Assembly: GCF_011067135.1 (NCBI RefSeq)
Contig: NZ_JAAMOW010000001.1
Location: 620,001 to 684,000 of the forward strand
Origin: Solimonas terrae
GTDB lineage: Bacteria > Pseudomonadota > Gammaproteobacteria > Nevskiales > Nevskiaceae
Length of the DNA: 64,000 bases
Reading direction: 5' to 3'
How positions within the stretch are numbered: position 1 is the first letter of the stretch; each line of letters begins with the position of its first letter. The translations under genes were made by a program, and so were the position numbers. The notes below the pieces were generated by a model. The model had not been told where the DNA came from, ran no database searches, and saw only the letters and a program-made list of their open reading frames with translations. Positions 51,503 to 59,204 of the stretch are shown here, piece by piece.

Positions 51503-54115
51503 TTGATCCGTATCACCGTCGCGCGCAGGCTTGTGCCACCGCTGCTCGGCCTGCTGCTCGCCGCCTGCGGCCGGAGCAGCGTCACCGGCACCGCGAATGG
51601 CGCCGGCGCGGCCAAGACGCCGGACCCGCAGGCCGCCGAATGCATACTCGACAGTCCGGCGCTGCAGGTCGGCACGACGAAAACGCTGACGATCGCCGGC
51701 ACCATCTACACCAACAGCCACCAGCCGGACGCGCCGAGTGCGATCGAGCTGCCGATCGCCAGTGCCGGACAGCCGCTCGAAGCCGCCTGTCGCGGCAATC
51801 AGCAGTTCCGCTTCGGCAGCGGCCTCTACGACACCACCGGGCCGATCGGCGGCAATCCGACCGGTCACGGCGACATGTTCGGCATGGTCGTGCCGCCGCA
51901 GGTGCCGAAAGGCATCGACACGCGCCTGTATGCGCGCGCCTTCGACATCGAATCGCCGTGCAACGGCAAGCGCGTGGTGTTCGTGTCGATCGACCTCGGC
52001 GCAATGTCGGCGATCGTGCATCAGGAGGTGCTGAAGGCACTGGCCGCCGACGACACGCTCGGCGGCCTCTACAACGCCGACAACGTGATGATCTCGGCCA
52101 CGCACACGCATACCGCACCGGGCGGTTTCGGCGTGCCGGAACTGCCGGACCTGTCGTCGACGCTGCCGGAAGCCGTCAACGATCCGGTCGAATGGGTCGA
52201 GAGCCTGATCTTCAGCGATGCCGCCTTCGACAGCGACAACTTCCACGCCATCGTCGGCGGCATCGTCGAAGCCATCCGCCGCGCGCACGCGAATCTCGAA
52301 GCGCATCCGCAGCCGGCACGCATCCGCCTGTCGGTGAGCGAGCTGCTCAACGCCAACGTCAACCGCTCGCCGCCGGCCTATGCGCAGGACGCCCTCTCCG
52401 AGCGTGCCCAGTACATCGATGACGACGGTCACGAAGTCAATGTCGACAAGCGTTTCGTGCAGCTGACGCTGGTGCGCGACGACGGCAGCGCAGTCGGCGT
52501 GCTGAACTGGTTTGCGGTGCATCCGACCTCGATGGGCAATCACGATCTGCTGATCTCGTCCGACAACAAGGGCTGGGCCTCGCTCGGCTTCGAAAAGCTC
52601 ATGCACACGCAGTACGCAGCGGACAGCGGCGGCACACCGTCCGGCGCCGACAACTTCGTCGCCGCCTTCGCGCAGACCGACGAGGGCGACACGATTCCCG
52701 ATCTGTTCGTGTTCGACGCCGATGCCGAAGGCGGCAACGGACCCGGCCAGGGTGTGCCCTACTTCGCACGCGGCGGCACCGACGAGCCTTACGAGTTCGA
52801 GCAGCCGGGCTATCAGTACGGCCAGCCGCAGGCGACGGCGATCAACGGCAGCAAGCAGCTCGCCCAGGCGCTGCGCGAATTCGGCCAGGGCGCTGCGCTG
52901 AGCGGCCCGATCGATTATCGATTCTTCTATGCCGACTTCAGCGACGACGCGGTCACCGATCCGGTCGTGCTGGCCGGCCTGCAGGCGCCGGGCTCGCCGG
53001 ACGCGCTCTACGCGGGCGACAAGACCACCTGCAAGACGGCGCTGGGATTCGGCTTCGCGGTCGGTGGCGTCAACGGTCCCGGCCCCGGCGCGGCCGGCTT
53101 CACCTGCGTCAACGACGCACCGTCCGAATACAAGACCGACATCCGCAGCGGCTACAACGGCCTGTTCAACGGCACCGGCTATCTGACCGTCGAGCAGAAC
53201 GACATGCCGGTGAAAGTGCCGCTCAGCGGCGTCGCCGTGACCGCCGCGGTCACGCCGGTGCTGTGCCTGCAGACGCTGGAACCGTCCTACGGCTGCCAGA
53301 ACGAAAAGCCGATCTTCCTTGCATCGGAAACCGATCCGGTGCCGTTCCAGATCTTCCGCATCGGCAATCTCGCCGTGCTCGGTGTGCCCTTCGAAGTGAC
53401 GACCATGGCCGGCCGCCGCCTGCGCAAGACCGTGCTCGACGCGCTGGCACCGGTCGGCGTCGACACCGTCGTCATCGCCGGACTGTCCAACGACTATCTG
53501 CACTACATGGCGACGCGCGAGGAATACTCGGCGCAGATGTATGAAGGTGCCTCGACCTACGCCGGCCCCTGGCAGCTGGCCGCCACCCAGCAGGAAGCGC
53601 GCAAGCTGGCGCTGACGATAGCGGCCGGCGAACCCGCGCCGCAAGGCGTGGCGGCCGCTGATCTGGCCATCGGCGCCGACGCGCCGGTCAGCATCGATCC
53701 GCCGGCCAATTTCGGCAGCGTCGTCAGCGACGCGCAGCCCGCTTACACGCAGGGTGATCTGGTCGATGTCAGTTTCGTCGCCGGTTATCCGGGCAACGAT
53801 CTGAAGACCATGGCGTCGTATCTCTACGTCGAGCGCCAGAACGCCGACGGCGGCTGGGATGTCGTCGCCACCGATCGCGACCCGCAGCTGCGCTTCGTCT
53901 GGAACTCCAGCTCGAACCTGATCGATACCGAACTGAATCGCGTCAGCACCTCGACCGCCGAAGCGCTGTGGACGATTCCGCGCAACACGCCGGCCGGCAC
54001 CTACCGCATCCGCCACGAAGGCGTTTCGCGCACCTCCTCGAGCGCGCCGGCGCAGCCTTACGAGGCCATCAGCCGCAGCTTCGCGGTCGACGGCGTACCG
54101 GGCGTCTGTCCCTGA
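51503..54115 (+). CDS. Neutral-ceramidase-like lipoprotein, second copy
   Basis: 870 residues, exactly the length of the first copy and alike along its whole length. The start is TTG 51503, with GGGAG upstream; lipobox LLLAAC (Cys near 22). Motifs are more canonical than in copy one: VVFVSIDLGAMSAIVHQEVL, HTHTAPGGF (about 201-209), LNANVNRSPPAYAQDALSER, WFAVHPTSMGNHDLLISSDN. The C-terminal domain (YTQGDLVDVSFVAGYPGNDL onward) is also shared. It would be anchored in the outer membrane, facing the periplasm or the surface. The two copies probably arose by tandem duplication around the tetR/desaturase pair. Confidence 0.92.
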   Translation: MIRITVARRLVPPLLGLLLAACGRSSVTGTANGAGAAKTPDPQAAECILDSPALQVGTTKTLTIAGTIYTNSHQPDAPSAIELPIASAGQPLEAACRGNQQFRFGSGLYDTTGPIGGNPTGHGDMFGMVVPPQVPKGIDTRLYARAFDIESPCNGKRVVFVSIDLGAMSAIVHQEVLKALAADDTLGGLYNADNVMISATHTHTAPGGFGVPELPDLSSTLPEAVNDPVEWVESLIFSDAAFDSDNFHAIVGGIVEAIRRAHANLEAHPQPARIRLSVSELLNANVNRSPPAYAQDALSERAQYIDDDGHEVNVDKRFVQLTLVRDDGSAVGVLNWFAVHPTSMGNHDLLISSDNKGWASLGFEKLMHTQYAADSGGTPSGADNFVAAFAQTDEGDTIPDLFVFDADAEGGNGPGQGVPYFARGGTDEPYEFEQPGYQYGQPQATAINGSKQLAQALREFGQGAALSGPIDYRFFYADFSDDAVTDPVVLAGLQAPGSPDALYAGDKTTCKTALGFGFAVGGVNGPGPGAAGFTCVNDAPSEYKTDIRSGYNGLFNGTGYLTVEQNDMPVKVPLSGVAVTAAVTPVLCLQTLEPSYGCQNEKPIFLASETDPVPFQIFRIGNLAVLGVPFEVTTMAGRRLRKTVLDALAPVGVDTVVIAGLSNDYLHYMATREEYSAQMYEGASTYAGPWQLAATQQEARKLALTIAAGEPAPQGVAAADLAIGADAPVSIDPPANFGSVVSDAQPAYTQGDLVDVSFVAGYPGNDLKTMASYLYVERQNADGGWDVVATDRDPQLRFVWNSSSNLIDTELNRVSTSTAEALWTIPRNTPAGTYRIRHEGVSRTSSSAPAQPYEAISRSFAVDGVPGVCP

Positions 54116-54236
54116 AGCACGGCCCCGCTTGACCGGCATCAATGCCGGCGGCCGTTCCTGCGCGCATGCTGTGGCAAGGTCGCCGCGCGCCGGACAGGCG
54201 CGCACGGCGCGATTGCCAAGCATAAGGAGCACAGAC

Positions 54237-54602
54237 ATGATCGATCTCATTCCAGGACTGCCGGACGACGTGCTCGGCGTCAGCGCGTCCGGCCACGTCG
54301 ACGCCGATGACTACCGGCAGGTGCTGATCCCCGCCGTCGAGGCGTCGCTCGCAAAGCACACCAAGTTGCGCCTGCTGTTCGTCACCGCGCCCTCATTCAA
54401 GGGCTACAGTGCCGGCGCCATGTGGGAAGACGCCAAGCTCGGCTTCCATCACCTGACGCACTGGCGCAAGGCAGCCATCGTCTCCGATGTGCGCTGGCTG
54501 CGGTCGGCGGTGGCGGCGTTCGCATTCGCGATCCCCTGCCCGGTCCAGCTGTTCCGCGGCGACCAGCTGGACGAAGCGAAGGCCTGGCTGGCGCACGACT
54601 AG
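54237..54602 (+). CDS. SpoIIAA-like (STAS-fold) protein
   Basis: 121 residues from ATG 54237 (AAGGAGC upstream). It matches the SpoIIAA-like/DUF3478 family: MIDLIPGLPDDVLGVSASGH at the start, LRLLFVTAPSFKGYSAGAMW in the middle, and KAAIVSDVRWLRSAVAAFAF, ending with the typical FRGDQLDEAKAWL. These small proteins share the STAS/CRAL-TRIO-like fold, and their function is unknown. The stop codon TAG is part of the terminal repeat of the adjacent inverted-repeat element, so the element defines the end of the gene. Confidence 0.88.
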   Translation: MIDLIPGLPDDVLGVSASGHVDADDYRQVLIPAVEASLAKHTKLRLLFVTAPSFKGYSAGAMWEDAKLGFHHLTHWRKAAIVSDVRWLRSAVAAFAFAIPCPVQLFRGDQLDEAKAWLAHD

Positions 54603-54870
54603 GGCCTGTTAACGCTATGGCAATCGCTGCGGCGGAGGTCGTTTTGGCGCAGGGCAAGGCGCCAGCCGCGCCGCCTGGTGGCGCCAGGCAAGCGGCTGGC
54701 AACGCCGCCCTGCGCCAAAACGGCCCCGCCCCATTCGGGTTGCGCCAGCAATCGCGCCATGCGGCGTTACGAGCCTTGCGCTTGGCGCCACCAAGCCCTG
54801 CGGCTCCTGCCTTGCCTGGCGTGATTGCTGGCAGCAACGCAGCGATCGTCCATAGCGTTAACAGGCCCTA
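54600..54870. repeat. 271-bp MITE-like element with 21-bp terminal inverted repeats and two hairpin arms
   Basis: The ends (54600-54620 and 54850-54870, beginning TAGGGCCTGTTAACGCTATG) are perfect 21-bp inverted repeats. Inside are two hairpin arms. Arm 1 (54640-54722) has a perfect 16-bp stem (CGTTTTGGCGCAGGGC), a 9-bp stem and a 6-bp apex. Arm 2 (54744-54832) has a 16-bp stem with one G-T, a 5-bp and a 6-bp stem. The apices are near-inverted copies of each other. There is no ORF of coding quality. It fills the gap between the SpoIIAA-like gene and the phosphate transporter gene. Confidence 0.85.
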
Positions 54871-54876
54871 GGCACC

Positions 54877-55929
54877 ATGCCGGCACTCGACGCCGTCACC
54901 GTGCTGATGCTGGCCGGCGTCGTCGCCGTGCTGGCCTTCGATTTCACCAACGGCTTTCACGACGCCTCGAACATGCTCGGCACGCTGATCGCATCGCGGG
55001 CGATGACGCCGGGGCAGGCCGTCTGCCTGGTCGGCGTCTTCACGTTCGTCGGTCCGGTGCTCGGCGGCACGGCCGTCGCCGACACCATCGGCGGTTTCGT
55101 CGATCTCGACAACCAGAGTCGCGCCGTCGCGCTCGGCATCGTGCTCAGCGGCCTGCTCGGCGCGATTGCCTGGAACCTGCTGACCTGGCGGCTGGCGATT
55201 CCGTCGTCATCCTCGCATGCGCTGGTCGGCGGTCTGGTTGGTGCGGTGCTCGTCAGCGCCGGCGCGCAGGACGTGCACTGGGGCTGGACCGCGCTCTGGC
55301 ACGGCCAGCTGGCCGGCGTCAGCAAGCTGATGGTGTCGCTGCTGGTCTCGCCGCTGATCGGTCTGGCAGCCGGCTACGGCCTGCACCGCTTCGCAGGCTT
55401 GCTGTTGCGTCGCGCGCGCCCGGCGGTCAACGACACGCTGCGTCACCTGCAGTGGCTGACGGCATCGGCGCTGGCGTTTTCGCACGGCACCAATGACGGC
55501 CAGAAAGGCATGGGTGTGATCGCGCTGCTGCTGGTGCTCGCCGGCCTGCACACGCAGCTCCAGGTGCCACTGTGGGCGATCGCCCTGAGTTCGCTGGCGA
55601 TGACCGGCGGCACCCTGATCGGCGGCTGGCGCATCGTCCGTACCGTCGGCTTCGGCATCTACCGCCTGCGTCCGCTGCATGGCTTCGACGCCCAACTGGC
55701 ATCGTCGGCGGTGATTCTCGGCGCCTCGGCTTTCGGTGGCCCGGTCTCGACCACGCATGTCGTCAGCGGCGCAATCATGGGTGTCGGCGCCTCCGAACGG
55801 CCGCGCGCCGTGCACTGGATGAAGGCGCGCGAGATTCTCGCCACCTGGCTGCTGACCCTGCCCGGCGCCGCGCTCGCCGGGGCCGGACTGTGCCGGCTGA
55901 TCCGCGTCCTGATCGCGCACGACTTGTGA
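54877..55929 (+). CDS. pit: PiT family low-affinity inorganic phosphate transporter
   Basis: 350 residues, about ten transmembrane helices. The two PiT signature repeats are visible: FDFTNGFHDASNMLGTLIAS near residue 20 and LAFSHGTNDGQKGMGVIALL near 205, with SSSSHALVGGLVGA and GGPVSTTHVVSGAIMGVG as the paired substrate-site loops. It moves metal-phosphate with protons or sodium. The ATG lies 6 bp after the inverted-repeat element, and no real Shine-Dalgarno is seen, so its leader and perhaps its promoter are within the element. DUF47 follows. Confidence 0.95.
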   Translation: MPALDAVTVLMLAGVVAVLAFDFTNGFHDASNMLGTLIASRAMTPGQAVCLVGVFTFVGPVLGGTAVADTIGGFVDLDNQSRAVALGIVLSGLLGAIAWNLLTWRLAIPSSSSHALVGGLVGAVLVSAGAQDVHWGWTALWHGQLAGVSKLMVSLLVSPLIGLAAGYGLHRFAGLLLRRARPAVNDTLRHLQWLTASALAFSHGTNDGQKGMGVIALLLVLAGLHTQLQVPLWAIALSSLAMTGGTLIGGWRIVRTVGFGIYRLRPLHGFDAQLASSAVILGASAFGGPVSTTHVVSGAIMGVGASERPRAVHWMKAREILATWLLTLPGAALAGAGLCRLIRVLIAHDL

Positions 55930-55944
55930 ATGCGGAGCTTCATC

Positions 55945-56697
55945 ATGGACACCGACACGCCCACCCTCTGGAAACGCCTGCGCAATCAGATCCTGCCGCC
56001 GGTGCCGAACTTCTATGCACGCCTTTGCCGGCAGTGCGAGATGGCCGCCGGCGGCATCGACGAGCTGGTTTCGTACATGGAAACCGGGCGCGATCCACAC
56101 GCCGACCGCGTCGCCGAGCTCGAGCGACGCGGTGAGGCCCTGAAGAACGAAAACATGGCGACGCTGCATCAGGCCTTCTCGACACCGATCGACCGCGAGG
56201 ACATCTACCAGTCGATCGCGGCGCTCGCCGAGATTCTCAACTACGCACGCACGACGGTGCGCGAAATGCAGCTGCTGGCGGTCAGGCCGGATCGCCACAC
56301 GCTGGGCATGGCGCGCCAGCTCGCTGCCGGCGTCGCCGAACTGCAGCGCGGCTTCGACCAGCTCGAGAAGCAACCGCTCGCGGCCGAGGCGCACGCCGAC
56401 AATGCCCGCGCCACCGAACGCGAGGTCGAGAACAGCTATCGCGCCGCGGTCGCCGAACTGTTCGACGCCAGTCACTACCGGCGCACGCAGACCGGTGCCG
56501 ACAATCCGGAGGCAGCGTCGCTGAACGTGCTGCTGCAGCCATTGCCGGACGATCAGAGCCCGGCGATTGCGGCAGCGCTGGGCTTCGTCGTCGACATCCT
56601 CAAGCGCCGCGAAATCTACCGACACATGTCGAACGCCGCCGACCGTCTGGTGCGTGCCGGCGAGGTGCTGCACGACATCGTCGCCAAGATCGCCTGA
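55945..56697 (+). CDS. DUF47 (PhoU-like) phosphate transport accessory protein
   Basis: 250 residues from ATG 55945 with GGAG 9 bp upstream. It is an all-helical PhoU-like protein: NFYARLCRQCEMAAGGIDEL at the start, REDIYQSIAALAEILNYART in the middle, and EIYRHMSNAADRLVRAGEVL near the end. DUF47 proteins are encoded next to pit genes and are thought to gate or regulate PiT transport. It lies 15 bp after pit, in the same operon. Confidence 0.93.
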   Translation: MDTDTPTLWKRLRNQILPPVPNFYARLCRQCEMAAGGIDELVSYMETGRDPHADRVAELERRGEALKNENMATLHQAFSTPIDREDIYQSIAALAEILNYARTTVREMQLLAVRPDRHTLGMARQLAAGVAELQRGFDQLEKQPLAAEAHADNARATEREVENSYRAAVAELFDASHYRRTQTGADNPEAASLNVLLQPLPDDQSPAIAAALGFVVDILKRREIYRHMSNAADRLVRAGEVLHDIVAKIA

Positions 56698-56746
56698 ACC
56701 CCGCGTTCGTCATCACGGCAGGCAGTTCATGATGTGTAAACCATGC

Positions 56747-56774
56747 TTGACATATATGTAAAGCTTGCTTTACT
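56747..56774 (+). promoter_or_regulatory. Promoter with palindromic operator for the membrane protein / XRE pair
   Basis: TTGACA (56747-56752) and TTTACT (56769-56774) form a promoter with 16-bp spacing. A perfect palindrome GTAAAGC-TT-GCTTTAC (56758-56773) overlaps the -10. A degenerate second copy (TGTAAACCATGCTTGACA) overlaps the -35. This fits autorepression by the small XRE protein encoded in the same unit. Confidence 0.65.
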
Positions 56775-56812
56775 CTCCGCGCACTCACTCCCGAACTGCC
56801 CGGAGGCTGATG

Positions 56813-57205
56813 ATGAACAAGGTGCGCCCATTTCGTTGTTTCGATGGAAAGGCCTTGCCGACGTCCGTCGGCGTTGCGATCTGGCTTGTCGCCAGCGCGC
56901 TGCTGCAGCGCCAATACGGCCAGTGGCCCGACACCACGCGATTGCTCGCGACCAGCCAGATGCTCGCCGTGATCGGGCTCGTGTTCGTGCTGGTGCGCTC
57001 GATTGCCCGGCTCGACGAACTCGAACGCCGGATTCATCTCGAGGCAGCGGCAACGGCCGGCGTTCTCCTGATCACGGCCATCGCCGGATGGAGCTTCATG
57101 GAGAGGACCGGTCTGCCTAGCGTCGACTGGTCACTGCTGGCCACGCCGGTTTTCGTCATCGCGTGGTCGCTCGGCGTGTGGTGGATCGGTCGAAAATTCG
57201 TGTGA
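56813..57205 (+). CDS. Four-helix inner membrane protein paired with an XRE regulator
   Basis: 130 residues from ATG 56813 (GGAGG 6-7 bp upstream; ATG 56810 is the alternative). Four transmembrane helices: about 16-34, 46-66, 76-96 and 106-125. A short charged loop (SIARLDELERRIHLEAAATA) lies between helices 2 and 3. Small proteins of this pattern are commonly encoded directly before a short XRE regulator. Function unknown. Its stop overlaps the regulator start (GTGA). Confidence 0.8.
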   Translation: MNKVRPFRCFDGKALPTSVGVAIWLVASALLQRQYGQWPDTTRLLATSQMLAVIGLVFVLVRSIARLDELERRIHLEAAATAGVLLITAIAGWSFMERTGLPSVDWSLLATPVFVIAWSLGVWWIGRKFV

Positions 57206-57402
57206 AGAATCGACTGCGGAATCTCCGCGCTTCACGGCAATGGTCGCAGGCCGATCTCGCCAAGGCCCTCGGCGTCTCGCGTCAGACCATCAACGCCATC
57301 GAAACGGAAAAGTACGATCCCAGCCTGCCTCTGGCGCTGAAGATTGCGCGCCTCTTCGAACGCCCGCTCGAGACGATCTTCGACTCACCCGACGATCCGT
57401 GA
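57202..57402 (+). CDS. Small XRE family (Cro/CI-type) regulator
   Basis: 66 residues from GTG 57202. It is a bare helix-turn-helix domain: KNRLRNLRASRQWSQADLAK, then LGVSRQTINAIETEKYDPSL and ALKIARLFERPLETIF. This matches the short YozG-like regulators encoded with small membrane proteins. It overlaps the preceding gene by 4 bp and probably binds the palindrome at the operon promoter. Confidence 0.92.
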   Translation: MKNRLRNLRASRQWSQADLAKALGVSRQTINAIETEKYDPSLPLALKIARLFERPLETIFDSPDDP

Positions 57403-57609
57403 GCCGGATGCCCGTGTGCGCGCGGGTGGTGACAGGATTCTTGCCAGCGTGCGACAAGGCCGCGTCCGCCGGAGCGCGAATATCTCCATCATCCGGCGAT
57501 CACCGGGAATCTGGAACGTTTCGCCGACGCCGTCGGCATTGACCCGGATCAAGGCGACGAGTGGCTGCAAGCGGCATGCTCGGCAGACGCACCCGCACCG
57601 GAGATCGTC

Positions 57610-58002
57610 ATGCCCGTCCCCCAGCGCAGCGGCAGCCTGTTCGAGGTGATCGGCGGCCACGAGGGCATCGCCGCACTGGTTGTCCGTTTCTACGAGCGCG
57701 TACTGGCCGATCGCACGCTGGCGCCGTTCTTCCTGCACGTGCCGATCGATCGCCTGCGGCGCATGCAGATCGAATTCTTCTCGGCCGCGCTCGGCGGGCC
57801 GACCCCGTACAAGGGGCGCGTGATCGCTCATGCGCATCAGCAGTTGGGCATCTCGCGCCCGCACTTCCAGCGTTTCGTCGGCTGCCTGTTCGATACCCTG
57901 GCCGATCTGCCGCTCAGCGAACAGGACCGCTACGACATCATCGGCCGCATCAATCTCTATGCCGAAGACGTGATCGGCGCCGGCTCCGACTTCAGCGACT
58001 GA
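57610..58002 (+). CDS. Truncated hemoglobin (group 1-like)
   Basis: 130 residues. It shows LFEVIGGHEGIAALVVRFYE at the start, the glycine pair and FFLHVPIDRLRRMQIEFFSA, ALGGPTPYKGR, and the proximal histidine in IAHAHQQLGISRPHFQRF. Truncated globins bind O2 or NO, and many detoxify NO. No strong Shine-Dalgarno is seen at ATG 57610. The same frame is open upstream to 57433 with coding-like composition but no start codon, so the true N-terminus is uncertain. Between the XRE gene and this one (207 bp) nothing else is evident. Confidence 0.88.
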   Translation: MPVPQRSGSLFEVIGGHEGIAALVVRFYERVLADRTLAPFFLHVPIDRLRRMQIEFFSAALGGPTPYKGRVIAHAHQQLGISRPHFQRFVGCLFDTLADLPLSEQDRYDIIGRINLYAEDVIGAGSDFSD

Positions 58003-58060
58003 GCCCGGCCTTGCGACACCGAACGGCCGCATCCGGCGCTGCCATGCGCGCGGGCGTTGC

Positions 58061-59080
58061 TCAGGCGGATCGCCGCGACAGCCGGAACGCATGCGGCGTG
58101 TGGCCCGACCAGCGCCGGAACGCATTGATGAAGCTGGTTGCCTCGGCATAGCCGAGGCGCGCGGCGATCTGCTCGATCGACATGCGCGGCCCGCCGAGGA
58201 ATTCTTCGGCGAGGGTCTGGCGCACTTCATCGCGCAGCTCGGCGAAGGTTGTCTCCTCTTCGAGCAGGCGCCGGCGCAGCGTGCGCGCCGTCAGGCACAG
58301 CTCGCGCGCCGCAACGTCCATGTCCGGCATATCGGCCGCGCGGGCGGCCAGCAGTTCGCGAACTTTCGACGCCAGTCCACTGCGAGCGCGCCGTCCGTCT
58401 AGCAGCTTGCGGCACTGCTCCCGCGCCGCGTGCAATGCAAGCTCGTTGGCCAGCGGCATGCGCTGCTCGAACAACGCGCGATCGAGCACCGCCATCGTGT
58501 GCGGCGTCGAGAATTGCGGACGCACCCGGAAAAAGCGCGCGTACTCGCCGATGTCGGACGGCGCTGCAAACGCGAACTGCAAGGCGCCGAGCGCCGGCTC
58601 GAACGCGAACAGATCGCGCATCACAGTGACGAAACAACTGAAATCGCGGGCCACGAGAAACGCGCGCACATCGTCCGGCACGCCGTCGTCGTCGACGATG
58701 ACGCGCGTCTGCGTGCCGTGATCCTCGACCTTGAAGCGGGTGAACGCGAACGTCAGATCGAAATACTGCAAGGCCACGTCGAGCGCGGCGCGCGGCGTCG
58801 GGCTGCTGATGATCGCAAAGCCGAGCACGCCGAATGCCGTGAAGTGGTAGCACTGCCCGGCCTCGATGCCGAGGCCCGGCGGATCGCCGAGACCGTTCAC
58901 CAGATTGCGGATCAGCTGCAATTCCTGCTCGCCACTGACCAGATACTCGGGATCGCCGAGCTGCCGCGCATCGAGGTCGGTGCCGGCCAGCACCGCGCCC
59001 AGGGTCAGGCCGTGCTTGACGGCGAGATCGGCCATCAGGCGCATGCTGGTGACGTTACGCTGGAAACTCCATCGCGGCAC
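58061..59080 (-). CDS. AraC family regulator divergent from the BVMO/GMC genes
   Basis: 339 residues. The N-terminal ligand domain (about 15-210) includes LGIEAGQCYHFTAFGVLGFA. The C-terminal HTH domain (about 235-335) has DMDVAARELCLTARTLRRRL and MSIEQIAARLGYAEATSFIN, then AFRRWSGHTPHAFR. It belongs to the same subgroup as the regulator at 41047 but is clearly distinct. It is divergent from the flavin monooxygenase with 124 bp between starts, the layout seen for activators of ketone catabolism such as MekR. It converges with the truncated hemoglobin gene. Confidence 0.92.
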   Translation of the reverse strand: MPRWSFQRNVTSMRLMADLAVKHGLTLGAVLAGTDLDARQLGDPEYLVSGEQELQLIRNLVNGLGDPPGLGIEAGQCYHFTAFGVLGFAIISSPTPRAALDVALQYFDLTFAFTRFKVEDHGTQTRVIVDDDGVPDDVRAFLVARDFSCFVTVMRDLFAFEPALGALQFAFAAPSDIGEYARFFRVRPQFSTPHTMAVLDRALFEQRMPLANELALHAAREQCRKLLDGRRARSGLASKVRELLAARAADMPDMDVAARELCLTARTLRRRLLEEETTFAELRDEVRQTLAEEFLGGPRMSIEQIAARLGYAEATSFINAFRRWSGHTPHAFRLSRRSA

Positions 59081-59204
59081 AGCGAGCCTCGCGGGCGGTT
59101 GTGGCCTTGATTATCGATTTTTTGTCCGCCGCTGTCATGTCACACCGCCGCACATGCGCTCAGAATCATCGTCATTCGGATAAGCAGTGAACGCAGGAGA
59201 ACGC

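Noticed and set aside
51227-54250. Minus-strand open frame of about 1000 codons opposite the second ceramidase
   Set aside because: It is antisense to a gene with conserved enzyme motifs; composition is typical of a shadow frame.
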